NCBI RefSeq assembly: GCF_003966895.1
Contig: NZ_AP018449.1
Span: 3,861,501-3,925,500 of the forward strand
Length of the DNA stretch: 64,000 nucleotides
Direction of reading: 5' to 3'
DNA from: Methylomusa anaerophila
GTDB lineage: Bacteria > Bacillota > Negativicutes > Sporomusales > Sporomusaceae
A program made the translations under genes and the position numbers. Below are positions 1 to 7,676 of this stretch, one piece after another (position 1 is the stretch's first letter; each line of letters starts with the position of its first letter). The notes under the pieces were generated by a model, which did no database searches, was not told the origin of the DNA, and saw nothing but the letters and a program-made list of their open reading frames with translations.

Positions 1-1326
1 CGTACATTGATGGCTGCCGACAGCGCGGTGATGCTGATTGACGCTGCCAAAGGCGTAGAGGATCAAACCAAGAAACTGTTTCAAGTTTGTAAGCAGAGAG
101 GAATTCCGGTATTTACCTTTGTTAACAAACTGGACCGGTATGGACGCAACCCATTCGATCTGATGGAAGAGCTTGAAAAGGTGCTTGGAATTCGCGCCTA
201 TCCAATGAACTGGCCCATCGGTATTGACGGTAACTATAGTGGCATCTATATTCGCAATCAAGCTCAGGTAGAGTTATTTGAACAAGCTGGAGTGCATGGG
301 CAGTCGGCCCTCCCGTCAAGTGTGGGCGGAGTGGATGATCCCCGTTTTAAAGAAGCCCTGGGAGAAGAGATTTACCATGCGTTGTGCGATGACATTACGC
401 TGTTGGATATGGCCGGTGATGAATTTAACATTGAAAAAGTAGGTAAGGGAGAACTTACACCGATGTTTTTCGGTAGCGCCATGACCAACTTTGGTGTTCG
501 GTTGTTCCTGGAAGAGTTTTTGCAGCTCGCACCGCCGCCGGTTCCTCGAGTTTCCTCAGTAGGAGTGGTCAATCCGTCGGATGAGAACTTTTCCGCATTT
601 GTCTTTAAGATTCAAGCCAATATGAATCCGGCTCATCGTGACCGCTTGGCTTTTATCAGAATATGTTCCGGAAAGTTTTCCCGGGGGATGTCTGTATTTC
701 ACCCGCATACCGGAAAAAGCATCAAACTTGCTCAGCCCCAACAGTTCTTGGCACAGGAACGAACGATTATTGAGGAAGCCTACCCCGGGGATATTATTGG
801 CTTATTCGATCCGGGAGTATTTGGTATAGGGGACACGTTATGTCAAGAAGGTAGTGAGTTTAGGTTTCAGGATTTCCCTATATTTCCACCGGAACAATTC
901 GCCAGAGTACAGGCCAAAGATACTATGAAACGGAAACAATTTGTTAAAGGTATGACGCAGCTGACCCAAGAGGGTGCGGTGCAGATTTTCCGCCAGCCTG
1001 ATTATGCAGTAGAGTCTTTTGTTGTTGGCGTTGTCGGCAGCCTGCAGTTTGAAGTGCTGGAATATCGCTTAAAACACGAGTACGGTGTGGATATTGTAAT
1101 GAACCGCCTTCCTTACACATTGGCCAGATGGCTTATGTGCGAAAACTGCGAAGACATTGATTTAAAATTAAAATCAATGAAAAATATGGACAACGGAATG
1201 CTGGTTCAAGACGTTAAAGATCGCCCGGTTGCTTTAATAAGCAACGAGTGGCAACTTCGGTGGGTTGAGGAGCGTAATCCGGGGATTGAGTTTCTAGTTG
1301 TTCCCCAGGATGCGCGGGCAATTTAG
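1..1326 (+). CDS. prfC: Peptide chain release factor 3, 5'-truncated
   Basis: This is the 3' part of RF3, a translational GTPase that releases RF1/RF2 from the ribosome after termination. The frame is open from base 1, so the first roughly 85-90 residues, including the P-loop and switch regions, lie outside the window. Visible are the DAAKGVEDQT stretch and the NKLDR guanine-recognition motif (about residue 40 of the visible part), followed by the RF3-type middle domain and a C-terminal domain containing GVVGSLQFEVLEYRL, which is characteristic of RF3 rather than of EF-G. The family is usually about 525-530 residues and about 441 codons are visible here. It stops at TAG and is followed after 46 bases by the next gene on the same strand. 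Identification is secure; only the start is missing. Confidence 0.93.
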   Translation, partial: RTLMAADSAVMLIDAAKGVEDQTKKLFQVCKQRGIPVFTFVNKLDRYGRNPFDLMEELEKVLGIRAYPMNWPIGIDGNYSGIYIRNQAQVELFEQAGVHGQSALPSSVGGVDDPRFKEALGEEIYHALCDDITLLDMAGDEFNIEKVGKGELTPMFFGSAMTNFGVRLFLEEFLQLAPPPVPRVSSVGVVNPSDENFSAFVFKIQANMNPAHRDRLAFIRICSGKFSRGMSVFHPHTGKSIKLAQPQQFLAQERTIIEEAYPGDIIGLFDPGVFGIGDTLCQEGSEFRFQDFPIFPPEQFARVQAKDTMKRKQFVKGMTQLTQEGAVQIFRQPDYAVESFVVGVVGSLQFEVLEYRLKHEYGVDIVMNRLPYTLARWLMCENCEDIDLKLKSMKNMDNGMLVQDVKDRPVALISNEWQLRWVEERNPGIEFLVVPQDARAI

Positions 1327-1378
1327 AAGCGTGCGGCGGCTCCTAATACAATGTTAAGCTTAAAAGGAGTGAGTGGAA

Positions 1379-2458
1379 TTGATTTTTCAGCAGTTAAGCC
1401 CGCATTATTGCCGGACGTATATGGTGGGAGACGAGAAAACCGGCGAAGTCGCGCTTATTGATCCGGTATTGGATCATGTGAATGATTATCTGACTGAAAT
1501 AGAAAAATCTAAGCTAAAGTTAATCTATGTCATTGACACTCATACTCATGCGGATCATATCTCGGGTTGCCCGGCTCTCAGAGACCGGACGGATTGTCAG
1601 TACATTATGCATCAAAATGCCTTGGCCGGATGCGTGTCCAGGCGGGTTAACGAAGCTGATTCCATTCAGATTGGCCAAATTACCATGCAAGCCATATTTA
1701 CGCCGGGACATACTCAGGATTCCATCTGTCTTCTTCTTGCTGACAGGATAATGACGGGAGATACATTGTTCCTGGATGACGGCGGCGCCGGGCGGGATGA
1801 TTTGCCTGGAGGCGATGCCGCTACGCACTGGCAAAGCCTGCAAAAGTTAGCAAATCTTCCGGATCATCTTGTCGTATATCCGGCTCATGAATATAGAAAC
1901 CGTCAGTCCTCCACTTTGCGAGAGCAGAAACTGCGCAATCCACATTTTCAGCATCGGACAAGAGAGGAGTTTGTTTCTTATCTGAATAGGCTAAAACTTG
2001 GGCCTGCTGAGTGGATGAAGGATGTGCTGGAAGTCAATGCAACTTATGCCCGTGACCCTCAAAATGTTTGGATTCCAATGGATTTACCCGCGTGTGAAGT
2101 ACAGGGCGCTTGGGACAAAGGTGTTAATGATCAGCAGGTTGTATGTATCTCAGCGGAGAAACTTTATAAATGGCTAAATTCTAGTGACGTTCCTATTTTG
2201 CTTGATGTTCGTGAGCTTTCCGAGCTTACCGGGCCGTTAGGATATATCCAGGGTATTGTGCACATTCCCCTTGGTGAACTGGCCGGCAAATTAAACCAGC
2301 TTCGCCCCTATCAACAAAAAGATATTGTGGTTATCTGCCGCTCAGGTCACCGGGCAACTACCGGTGCCCAGATTCTGCAGCAAGCGGGGTTTGAAAAAAT
2401 ACAGGTCTTGCAAGGCGGCATGATTGCCTGGCTGGACATGAGGAAGGCAAAGAACTGA
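1379..2458 (+). CDS. Metallo-beta-lactamase/rhodanese fusion, persulfide-dioxygenase-like
   Basis: A two-domain hydrolase of about 360 residues. The N-terminal metallo-beta-lactamase fold carries THTHADH (metal ligands), a later PGHTQDS histidine and GDTLF; the segment AGRDDLPGG and PAHEY resemble the ETHE1/persulfide dioxygenase group. The C-terminal rhodanese domain has LLDVRE and the active-site loop CRSGHR with its persulfide-forming cysteine. Such fusions handle glutathione- or low-molecular-weight-thiol persulfides in sulfide metabolism; that role is inferred. An upstream in-frame GTG at 1373 sits only 3 bases from the AGGAG at 1365-1369, whereas the TTG at 1379 is 9 bases away, so TTG is the preferred start. 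It could also be a generic glyoxalase-II-like enzyme. Confidence 0.85.
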   Translation: MIFQQLSPHYCRTYMVGDEKTGEVALIDPVLDHVNDYLTEIEKSKLKLIYVIDTHTHADHISGCPALRDRTDCQYIMHQNALAGCVSRRVNEADSIQIGQITMQAIFTPGHTQDSICLLLADRIMTGDTLFLDDGGAGRDDLPGGDAATHWQSLQKLANLPDHLVVYPAHEYRNRQSSTLREQKLRNPHFQHRTREEFVSYLNRLKLGPAEWMKDVLEVNATYARDPQNVWIPMDLPACEVQGAWDKGVNDQQVVCISAEKLYKWLNSSDVPILLDVRELSELTGPLGYIQGIVHIPLGELAGKLNQLRPYQQKDIVVICRSGHRATTGAQILQQAGFEKIQVLQGGMIAWLDMRKAKN

Positions 2459-2465
2459 TTTAAGC

Positions 2466-2513
2466 GAGACTGTTCAAAAAGAGATACCCGCTGCGCTTGG
2501 GCAACAGTCTTTA
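2466..2513 (+). terminator. Hairpin after the MBL/rhodanese gene
   Basis: GACTGTT and AACAGTC (7 bp arms) enclose a loop of about 30 bases and are followed by TTTAATGG. The arms and the CAAAAAGAG next to the left arm resemble the ends of the larger palindrome at 14001-14124, so this may be a short relative of that repeat as well as a weak terminator. Confidence 0.4.
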
Positions 2514-2552
2514 ATGGCAATGGAAGTGTTATGTTAGCTTCTGAAATGTTAC

Positions 2553-2590
2553 AACAACCCCTGCGAAAGTAGCGGTTGTTATTTTATTTA
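2553..2590 (+). terminator. Rho-independent terminator upstream of ytxC
   Basis: AACAACC pairs with GGTTGTT, extended inside by CTGC-GAAA-GTAG with a GNRA-type loop, and is followed by ATTTTATTTA. It separates the MBL/rhodanese transcript from ytxC. Confidence 0.65.
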
Positions 2591-2678
2591 CTGCAAGGCT
2601 GATGTTACACTCTAAATGCTAATGCTGTTGTATGCAAATATCATGAGGCACATATAATATATCAAGAAGGGAGTGAGG

Positions 2679-3599
2679 GTGGTGAAGCTACTTTCTATTG
2701 GTATAAATGGTGCTGTCGATGAAATACGTGAAAAACTGGTACAGGGTTGCGGATCACTGGTAGAGGAAGGATTCTCAATCGCATTTGAGGAAATGAAAAG
2801 AGGCGGTTATACTTTTTTGAGTTGTAACGTTAGTGAAGGTGAACTGTCCTTCCGTAACTATGAACGCATTAAAAATTTGTTAAAAGATGATGCTTCTCGA
2901 ATTTTAGCCAACTGGATTGTAGAGCATGAGGAGCTTAATATAGTAAATAAAATTATCGAACAGAATTATCATTATTTCAATCCGGATGAACGGCAATCTG
3001 TGCGGAAAAATACTCTCGCTACCTTACATAGTGCTAATTCCTGCGACAACTTAGGTTTTAGTGCTGCTGCCCGGCATAAATTAATACTCAATAGAATAAT
3101 GGAATATTTAGATAATCACCATGAACTCGTAATGGAGGGATTTGTTAATTTTCGGTTGAAAGACTATCACCAAAAGCTATCTCTTACAGTAGACCGCGTG
3201 GTTGATGATTTTATGATGGAATTAGAATATAAAGAGTTTATTCGTGTCTTACGTTATTTTGTGGATGTTCAGGAGCCTAGGGTAGAGGAAGCCCATGTAA
3301 TCATCAGTGGCAACGGCAACTTCAAAATATTGGATCAAAATAGCAACGCAATAAGCAATCAGTATCTGGATAACCTGGTACTAAAATCACAAAGCACTGC
3401 TGATATTAATGAAATCAGTCAAGAAGATTTACTGATTAGTGCGCTGATCACAATTGCTCCCCATAGTATAATTATTCACAGTTCAAGTCATGCAAGGGAT
3501 CAAGACATCCTTGAGACTGTCAAAAACGTATTTGACGGCAGGGTTATTCTATGCAAAGGCTGCGAGATGTGCAAAGTGGAGAGCTTGACAAAGCGATAA
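2679..3599 (+). CDS. ytxC: Sporulation protein YtxC
   Basis: A protein of about 306 residues matching the YtxC family of spore-formers, whose biochemical role is not known. Recognisable stretches are the charged central helix region (NHHELVMEGFVNFRL, then DFMMELEYKEFIRVLRYFV), which is the family signature, and a C-terminal part rich in beta/alpha elements with two close cysteines (CKGCEMCK). GTG codons occur at 2673, 2679 and 2682; the AAGGGA ribosome-binding site at 2667-2672 overlaps or touches the first, so 2679 or 2682 is more likely. It lies directly upstream of thrS, as in several spore-formers, and its last codons contain the -35 element of the thrS promoter. Confidence 0.8.
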   Translation: MVKLLSIGINGAVDEIREKLVQGCGSLVEEGFSIAFEEMKRGGYTFLSCNVSEGELSFRNYERIKNLLKDDASRILANWIVEHEELNIVNKIIEQNYHYFNPDERQSVRKNTLATLHSANSCDNLGFSAAARHKLILNRIMEYLDNHHELVMEGFVNFRLKDYHQKLSLTVDRVVDDFMMELEYKEFIRVLRYFVDVQEPRVEEAHVIISGNGNFKILDQNSNAISNQYLDNLVLKSQSTADINEISQEDLLISALITIAPHSIIIHSSSHARDQDILETVKNVFDGRVILCKGCEMCKVESLTKR

Positions 3600-3613
3600 A
3601 ATTTGGTTATAAT
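3585..3613 (+). promoter_or_regulatory. Consensus sigma-A promoter for thrS
   Basis: TTGACA at 3585-3590 and TATAAT at 3608-3613 are separated by exactly 17 bases, a perfect consensus. The -35 box lies inside the end of ytxC and the ytxC stop codon falls in the spacer. Transcription should start near 3620 and run into the T-box leader. Confidence 0.8.
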
Positions 3614-3624
3614 CGCTTGTAATT

Positions 3625-3880
3625 GATATAATCGACAATGGTAATGATGAGGACATGACAATATACCGAGAGGCTTTACAGAGAGAGGATGTCGCAGGCT
3701 GAAAACATCTTTAGGCAAACCGCCGTATTGTTACCACCTCTAAACTGCACAACTGAACTTTAATTAAGTTGTGCCGGGACTATTCCCGTTATCAAGCATG
3801 AGAAGGCCTTTATGGCCAAAGCAGGGTGGAACCACGGGTGTATACTCTCGTCCCTTTCGGGGTGAGAGTATTTTATTTTG
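3625..3880 (+). promoter_or_regulatory. T-box leader (threonine specifier) with terminator
   Basis: The leader has the T-box sequence AGGGTGGAACCACGGG at 3823-3838, whose core pairs with the uncharged tRNA acceptor end in the antiterminator. It is followed by a terminator made of ATACTCTC (3842-3849) and GAGAGTAT (3864-3871) plus a T-rich run. The Stem I region (about 3637-3740) contains GATGAGGA and the candidate specifier codon ACC at 3733-3735 followed by a purine, matching threonine and the downstream thrS. Low charging of tRNA-Thr should favour readthrough. The exact specifier position is read by eye; the class of element is clear. Confidence 0.9.
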
Positions 3881-3918
3881 CTTTTGATCTATTGTCTAAA
3901 GCTAAAGGAGGAACATAC

Positions 3919-5829
3919 ATGAGCAAGGTTAAAATTGTTCTTAAGGATGGGGCTGTGAGGGAATATGAGCAAGGCACTACCCTTGGCCAGCTTGCGGAAT
4001 CAATTAGCCGTGGCTTGGCCAAGGCTGCCTTAGTTGCCAAGGTTGACGGTCACGTAGTGGATTTGAATAGTAAACTTGGAACAGATGCAAATGTAGAATT
4101 TGTAACATTCGAAACCCAAGAAGGTAAAGATGCCTTCCGCCATACTGCTTCTCACATTTTGGCCCAGGCTGTCAAGCGTTTATATGGTGATGTTAAACTT
4201 GGTATTGGTCCGTCTATTGCGAACGGTTTTTATTACGACTTTGATACTTCCCACACTTTTACTCCGGAAGATTTGGTAAAAATTCAAGCAGAGATGGAGA
4301 AAATCGTAAAAGAAGATTTGCCTTTACAGCGTATGACAGCCGGCAGGGAAGAGGCAATCCGGATGTTTGGCGAAAGAGGAGAAAATTATAAGCAGGAACT
4401 GATTCAGGATTTGCCGGCAGATGTTGAGATTTCTTTATATAAACAAGGAGAATTTATAGATTTGTGTGCCGGTCCGCACGTGCCGTCCACCGGCAAAATT
4501 AAATCCATTAAGTTGCAGAGTATTGCCGGCGCTTACTGGCGTGGTGATGAAAAGCGAAAAATGCTTCAGCGCATATATGGCACAGCTTTCGAAAAGAAGG
4601 CTGACCTGGATGCTTATATTACAATGCTGGAGGAAGCGGTCAAGCGGGACCATCGTAAGCTTGGCAAGGAATTAGGGCTGTTCAGTATTGAGGAAGAAGG
4701 GCCGGGATTTCCGTTTTTCCATCCTAAAGGAATGGTCATCCGCAACGAACTTGAAACATTCTGGCGCAAGCTTCATAATCAGTATCGCTATCAGGAAATT
4801 AAGACACCGATTATTCTTAACCAAAAACTGTGGCAGCAATCCGGACACTGGGATCACTACAAGCAAAACATGTATTTTACGAAAATTGACGAAGAAGGAT
4901 ATGCGGTTAAACCCATGAATTGCCCGGGCGGTATATTGGTTTACCGCTCACAGCATCATAGTTATCGGGACCTTCCTTTAAGAATGTGTGAGCTTGGCTT
5001 GGTGCATCGCCACGAAATTTCCGGGGCGTTACACGGTCTCATGCGGGTACGCAGCTTTACCCAAGATGATGCTCATATTTTCATGCTTCCTTCGCAGATT
5101 AAGAGTGAAATCAAAGGTGTAATTGAGCTCTTCAATAGGGTTTATGGCGTCTTTGGTCTTTCTTATCACTGCGAATTGAGCACCAAGCCCGAAAAAGCCA
5201 TGGGTTCGGATGAGATATGGGAATTAGCAACCAGTGCTTTGCAAGAGGCGTTGGAAGAACTCAATATGCCATATAAAATTAATCCGGGAGACGGTGCATT
5301 CTACGGTCCGAAGATTGATTTTCATTTACGCGACTCTATTGGACGTACGTGGCAGTGCGGCACTATCCAGCTTGACATGCTAATGCCGGAAAAATTCGAC
5401 CTAACTTACATTGGCGAAGATGGGCAGAAACATCGCCCGGTTATGATTCACCGTGTGGCTTTCGGAAGCATGGAGAGGTTTATCGGCATACTGATCGAAC
5501 ACTATGCCGGCGCTTTCCCCGTATGGCTGGCACCGGTACAAGTTAAAATTCTTCCCATCACCGAGCGTCATGCTGTTTATGCCCGAGACCTTGAAGAATG
5601 GATGCGAGGTCAGGATATCCGCGTAGAAATTGATGACCGAAATGAAAAAATCGGTTATAAAATCCGGGAAGGACAGCTTGAAAAAGTTCCATACATGCTT
5701 GTCGTTGGCGATAAAGAGGTTGAAACCCGCAGTGTCGCTGTAAGAAAACGGGGGGAAGGCGATATAGGGACAATGCCTGTAGACAAGTTTATTAATCAAG
5801 TTTCTGGCGAAATTAAAGAAAAAATATAG
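3919..5829 (+). CDS. thrS: Threonine--tRNA ligase
   Basis: Cytoplasmic class II synthetase that charges tRNA-Thr; 636 residues, the normal length. It starts with a TGS domain (about residues 1-62), then the editing domain with HTASH and DLCAGPH, and the catalytic core with the zinc-binding cysteine in MNCPGG, the RHE of motif 2 (LVHRHEISG) and motif 3 (VHRVAFGSMERFIGILIEH-type segment), ending in the anticodon-binding domain (VWLAPVQV onwards). The start is the ATG at 3919 because AAAGGAGG at 3904-3911 stands 7 bases before it; longer in-frame starts lie within the T-box and are not plausible. Expression is controlled by the T-box upstream. Confidence 0.97.
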   Translation: MSKVKIVLKDGAVREYEQGTTLGQLAESISRGLAKAALVAKVDGHVVDLNSKLGTDANVEFVTFETQEGKDAFRHTASHILAQAVKRLYGDVKLGIGPSIANGFYYDFDTSHTFTPEDLVKIQAEMEKIVKEDLPLQRMTAGREEAIRMFGERGENYKQELIQDLPADVEISLYKQGEFIDLCAGPHVPSTGKIKSIKLQSIAGAYWRGDEKRKMLQRIYGTAFEKKADLDAYITMLEEAVKRDHRKLGKELGLFSIEEEGPGFPFFHPKGMVIRNELETFWRKLHNQYRYQEIKTPIILNQKLWQQSGHWDHYKQNMYFTKIDEEGYAVKPMNCPGGILVYRSQHHSYRDLPLRMCELGLVHRHEISGALHGLMRVRSFTQDDAHIFMLPSQIKSEIKGVIELFNRVYGVFGLSYHCELSTKPEKAMGSDEIWELATSALQEALEELNMPYKINPGDGAFYGPKIDFHLRDSIGRTWQCGTIQLDMLMPEKFDLTYIGEDGQKHRPVMIHRVAFGSMERFIGILIEHYAGAFPVWLAPVQVKILPITERHAVYARDLEEWMRGQDIRVEIDDRNEKIGYKIREGQLEKVPYMLVVGDKEVETRSVAVRKRGEGDIGTMPVDKFINQVSGEIKEKI

Positions 5830-5847
5830 AATAACGACTGTTTGTGC

Positions 5848-5876
5848 TTGACTTAATTTAAATCCAATGTTAATAT
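5848..5876 (+). promoter_or_regulatory. Promoter of the infC operon
   Basis: TTGACT at 5848-5853, a 17-base spacer and TAATAT at 5871-5876. It follows thrS by about 20 bases and would start the infC-rpmI-rplT leader near 5883. Confidence 0.65.
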
Positions 5877-5882
5877 TATGAA

Positions 5883-6020
5883 GTAGTAAAATACGTAATC
5901 AAGTAGAAGCCATCCGCTTCTCACCTTACAACGCATAAGCTGTTCGTGAGGTTGATATGGATTGTAGCATTCTTTTTGTGTGCTATCGGGCGGGTGGAAT
6001 TTTCCACTCGCATTTTATAT
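5883..6020 (+). promoter_or_regulatory. Ribosomal L20-type autoregulatory leader with terminator
   Basis: The untranslated leader before infC contains AGAAGCCATCCGCTTCTCACC (split here as a hairpin AGAAGC/GCTTCT followed by CACC, about 5906-5926), the signature of the Firmicute L20 leader, and ends in a terminator with arms GCGGGTGGAA (5990-5999) and TTCCACTCGC (6002-6011) plus ATTTTATATT. In this family, excess L20 binds the leader and promotes premature termination of the infC-rpmI-rplT operon. The family assignment rests on sequence, position and the operon content. Confidence 0.75.
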
Positions 6021-6058
6021 TGCTTTATTGACTGAAAACTATTTGGAGGTGTGCGGCA

Positions 6059-6586
6059 ATTAGCAAAGAAAATACTAATTTGAAGATTAATGAGGAGATT
6101 CGGGCTAAAGAAGTTCGCCTAGTCAGCAGTGCCAATGAGCAACTTGGTATTATTTCTTTAAGGGACGCTTTGCGTTTAGCTGCTGAACAAAACCTTGATT
6201 TGGTTGAGGTAGCTCCCACTGCCAAACCGCCGGTATGCCGGATAATGGATTTTGGTAAATTTAGATATGAGCAGCAAAAGCGTGAAAAAGAAGTAAAGAA
6301 AAAACAAAAAGTTATTACTGTAAAAGAAGTTAAAATTCGTCCTAATATTGAAGATCATGATTTTAACGTAAAACTTAAAAATGCTCAGCGTTTTTTGGAT
6401 GACGGCGACAAGGTTAAAGCTACCATCATGTTCCGGGGAAGGGAACTCTCTCATCCGGAATTAGGCAAGCAAGTTTTGGTCCGGATGGCTACCTTACTTA
6501 AAGATATTGCTACTGTTGAACGTGATCCCAAGCTTGAAGGAAAAAATATGATTATGATTCTAGCTCCTAAGCCACACAATCCGTAG
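6059..6586 (+). CDS. infC: Translation initiation factor IF-3 (AUU start)
   Basis: IF3 binds the 30S subunit, prevents premature joining of subunits and checks the start codon. The product has both normal domains: the N-terminal part (INEEIRAKEVRLV, AAEQNLDLVEVAP, KPPVCRIMDFGKFRYEQQK) and the C-terminal part (KVKATIMFRGRELSHPELG). Upstream of the TTG at 6080 the frame continues through SKENTN to an ATT at 6059, which stands 7 bases from the strong GGAGGTG at 6045-6051. AUU-initiated infC is the rule in Bacillus and E. coli and lets IF3 repress its own synthesis, so ATT is taken as the start, giving 175 residues. It is first in the infC-rpmI-rplT operon. Confidence 0.93.
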   Translation: MSKENTNLKINEEIRAKEVRLVSSANEQLGIISLRDALRLAAEQNLDLVEVAPTAKPPVCRIMDFGKFRYEQQKREKEVKKKQKVITVKEVKIRPNIEDHDFNVKLKNAQRFLDDGDKVKATIMFRGRELSHPELGKQVLVRMATLLKDIATVERDPKLEGKNMIMILAPKPHNP

Positions 6587-6622
6587 CTTAGCCTATAAAT
6601 TTAGAAAGGGGAGATACCCATC

Positions 6623-6821
6623 ATGCCAAAAATCAAAACCCGCCGAAGCGCCGCTAAACGTTTTAAAGTTACCGGCACCGGCGAATTTAAACGCGCGAAA
6701 GCCTTTAAAAGTCATATTTTGGAAAAAAAAATCGCCATCACGTAAACGTAATTTGCGTAAGGCAGGTTTGGTTAGTAAGTCCGATCATGAACGTGTAACC
6801 AAAATGCTTCCTTACGCTTAA
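6623..6821 (+). pseudogene. rpmI: Ribosomal protein L35 with apparent +1 frameshift
   Basis: The expected small basic L35 lies between infC and rplT. Translation begins [15 protein letters not shown] and reads L35 up to SHILEKK, then stops at TAA 6743-6745 after 40 codons. If one A is removed from the run of nine A at 6723-6731, the frame continues through [18 protein letters not shown] to the normal end at TAA 6819-6821, giving 65 residues, the usual length. Ribosome-binding site: GAAAGGGGAG just before ATG. The intact reading either way of the run argues for a sequencing error in a homopolymer, or possibly for slippage, rather than for a dead gene. Confidence 0.85.
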
Positions 6822-6849
6822 TAAGCATGTTTTAGAAAAGCACGCAATC

Positions 6850-6899
6850 CTAACCTAATGTTAGGAGTTTGGAGAAACAGACTCTAATATTTTTAATTC
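6850..6899 (+). promoter_or_regulatory. Hairpins between rpmI and rplT
   Basis: CCTAAC/GTTAGG (6 bp, loop CTAAT) is followed by a weaker AGTTTG/CAGACT stem and then CTAATATTTTT. This could modulate readthrough or stability between the L35 and L20 cistrons; no specific role can be read. Confidence 0.35.
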
Positions 6900-6924
6900 A
6901 TAGTGATAACAGGAGGTTACGTAC

Positions 6925-7281
6925 ATGCCAAGAGTAAAAAAAGGCGTGACTGCACATAGACGTCACAAAAAGATTCTTAAACTTGCCAAAGGATATCGCG
7001 GATCTAAGAGTACACTTTTCAAAAAGGCCAATGAAACTGTAATGAAGGCGCTGTATTACGCTCGCCGTGACCGTCGAGCCAAAAAGGGTGATTTTCGTAA
7101 GTTGTGGATTACCCGTATCAATGCTGCCGCCCGTATTAACGGTATCTCTTACAGTCAGATGATTAACGGCCTGAAAAAGGCTGGTGTTGAAGTTAATCGT
7201 AAAATGCTGGCAGACATGGCTGTAAACGATATATCGGCTTTTAGCAAACTGGCCAGCACTGCCAAAGAACAGCTGCATTAA
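6925..7281 (+). CDS. rplT: 50S ribosomal protein L20
   Basis: L20 is a primary 23S rRNA-binding protein needed early in 50S assembly and, in Firmicutes, the repressor that acts on the infC leader. The 118-residue product has the typical arginine/lysine-rich N-terminal tail ([19 protein letters not shown]), GYRGSKS, then [16 protein letters not shown] and [13 protein letters not shown], which are hallmark L20 segments. ACAGGAGG lies 8 bases before the ATG. It closes the infC-rpmI-rplT operon; hairpins follow immediately. Confidence 0.97.
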   Translation: MPRVKKGVTAHRRHKKILKLAKGYRGSKSTLFKKANETVMKALYYARRDRRAKKGDFRKLWITRINAAARINGISYSQMINGLKKAGVEVNRKMLADMAVNDISAFSKLASTAKEQLH

Positions 7282-7311
7282 TTGTCTAATATGTCGCATT
7301 AAAAAATTGAC

Positions 7312-7386
7312 ATCCGGGTGTTAGGATAAGCTGAGGTTAAGCGACAGCGTCGAAGCGTTCCTAATACCCGGATATAATTTCAATTT
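7312..7386 (+). terminator. Long-armed hairpin after rplT
   Basis: ATCCGGGTGTTAGGA (7312-7326) and TCCTAATACCCGGAT (7359-7373) form a 15-bp stem with one G-U pair; the 32-base loop itself has a CGAC-AGC-GTCG hairpin. T-rich sequence with a TTTTTT run follows within 17 bases. It may terminate the infC operon, or be a small dispersed palindrome. Confidence 0.5.
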
Positions 7387-7420
7387 TTTAATACGTTCCA
7401 TATAGAGCCAGCCTGTGTCA

Positions 7421-7458
7421 AACTCCCGGTAATACTGCCCGGGAGTTTTTGTATTTTT
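7421..7458 (+). terminator. Rho-independent terminator
   Basis: AACTCCCGG (7421-7429) pairs with CCGGGAGTT (7439-7447), followed by TTTGTATTTTTTT. It is a second, more classical terminator after rplT. The rest of the 395-base gap up to the aldolase holds only the TTAA repeats described separately. Confidence 0.85.
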
Positions 7459-7610
7459 TTGTATAATATTATAAATATTTGGAATCACTACTATATAATT
7501 GCAGTTATGGCGTCTGTAAAGTGAAAAATTTGACTTTTTAAATATTTGCAGCAACTATGCTAGTTAAGCAGGTTTTTTCAAGAAGGTAGCGAATACAATA
7601 TAACAAAAAC

Positions 7611-7648
7611 TTAATGCAAACTTAACATTGCTTAATCCTTGCTTAATG
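7611..7648 (+). promoter_or_regulatory. Four phased TTAAYR direct repeats before the aldolase gene
   Basis: TTAATG (7611), TTAACA (7622), TTAATC (7632) and TTAATG (7643) recur at 11, 10 and 11 bases, that is once per helical turn. Tandem TTAACA-like hexamers at this spacing resemble PhoP-type response-regulator boxes of Bacillus. No good -10 box lies downstream of them, so an operator or leader role is equally possible. Confidence 0.4.
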
Positions 7649-7676
7649 TTCAAAAAACTGAAAAGGAGGAATTGCC

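Noticed and set aside
3826..3918. N-terminal extension of thrS
   Set aside because: The extra codons lie in the T-box and its terminator; AAAGGAGG fixes the start at 3919.
5401..5799. A 132-codon minus-strand frame inside thrS
   Set aside because: It is the complement of a conserved domain of thrS, without start signals of its own.
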